Program-made: the position numbers and the translations under genes
Notes under the pieces: model-generated
Told to the model about the DNA's origin: nothing
What the model saw: only the letters and a program-made list of their open reading frames with translations
The model's database searches: none
Source of the DNA: UBA1205 sp045534635
GTDB taxonomy: Bacteria; Bacteroidota; Bacteroidia; Bacteroidales; WCHB1-69
Assembly (NCBI GenBank): GCA_045534635.1
Contig: JAZSKB010000012.1
Location: 1-31,486 of the forward strand
Direction of reading: 5' to 3'
DNA length: 31,486 bases
Shown here: positions 31,309-31,486 of the stretch, one piece after another
Position numbering within the stretch: the first letter of the stretch is position 1
Layout of the letters: each line of letters starts with the position of its first letter

Positions 31309-31486
31309 TTAGTTTTTTAAGGTTTTTTTTCTAATAAACAGAATAAAAATACATACTAATCCCAAAAATAACAAAACTATACTTATTGTATCTATTTGTG
31401 TCCATGATATATTTTTATCTAATAAAACATCAATTGACATATTTAATAAATGAGACAAAGATGCTGTAATTAAAACAACGCCTCCT
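31309..31486 (-). CDS. C-terminal end of a membrane protein (partial, runs off the window)
   Basis: An open frame enters at the right edge on the minus strand and ends at the TAA at 31309-31311. The visible 59 residues start GGVVLITASLSHLLN, which looks like the end of a membrane helix. A short loop follows, then a final helix (about ISIVLLFLGLVCIFILFI) and a basic tail RKKTLKN. This is typical of the last two helices of a polytopic transporter (an MFS-type or similar protein is possible), but the family cannot be named from this fragment. Its terminator lies immediately downstream, which supports the reading. Confidence 0.65.
   Translation of the reverse strand, partial: GGVVLITASLSHLLNMSIDVLLDKNISWTQIDTISIVLLFLGLVCIFILFIRKKTLKN

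Overview
The window looks like a chromosomal segment of a low-GC member of the Bacteroidota, most likely order Bacteroidales. The reasons are: many promoters with the Bacteroidota-type -7 element TAnnTTTG(C), in the best cases with a TTG or TTTG about 20-21 bp upstream; almost no Shine-Dalgarno sequences; a type IX secretion gene (porQ); a long single-chain PurL; and a GG-leader peptide of the Bacteroidetes natural-product-precursor type. No rRNA, tRNA, CRISPR array or complete insertion sequence was seen.

Layout. (1) 107-2037: dapA and holA, overlapping by 4 nt. (2) 2102-6202: an apparent defence island. It has an OLD-type ATPase-TOPRIM gene, then a tight RloA-RloB (AbiL-like) pair and a YjbR/MmcQ gene. 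The last three look richer in G+C than their surroundings. (3) 6293-7865: porQ and a small membrane-anchored protein, closed by a bidirectional terminator. (4) 7942-10237, minus strand: groES-groEL with a long leader. The best promoter lies about 300 bp upstream of groES, and inverted repeats sit in and around it. (5) 10487-11605: an accessory AAA ATPase with a 15-bp-periodic heptamer repeat just upstream of its start. (6) 11953-16250, minus strand: glyA, then a phosphoesterase-pyrK-lemA-htpX run read from right to left. (7) 16346-25694, plus strand: an NSS-type sodium symporter, then a coupled run purL, glycosyltransferase, TsaC/Sua5, PhoH, SDR, ComF. (8) 25696-26310, minus strand: a phosphopantetheinyl transferase, convergent with ComF.

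(9) 26311-30059 is the most unusual part. A 590-bp gene-poor stretch holds two strong hairpins, a 20-bp-spaced direct repeat, and a good minus-strand promoter leading into a hairpin plus T-tract, so it probably encodes a small RNA of about 140 nt. Beside it, pointing the other way, is a 90-aa cysteine-rich double-glycine-leader peptide with its own terminator. Two exported proteases follow: an S41-type serine protease and an M1-like gluzincin with a perfect HExxH-x18-E motif. My interpretation is a peptide-processing or peptide-sensing locus; this layout is not one I recognise as a named system. (10) 30149-31201: an exported endonuclease/exonuclease/phosphatase-family protein. It converges on the 3' end of a membrane protein gene that runs off the right edge.

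All family calls come from reading motifs and lengths. No database search was run.
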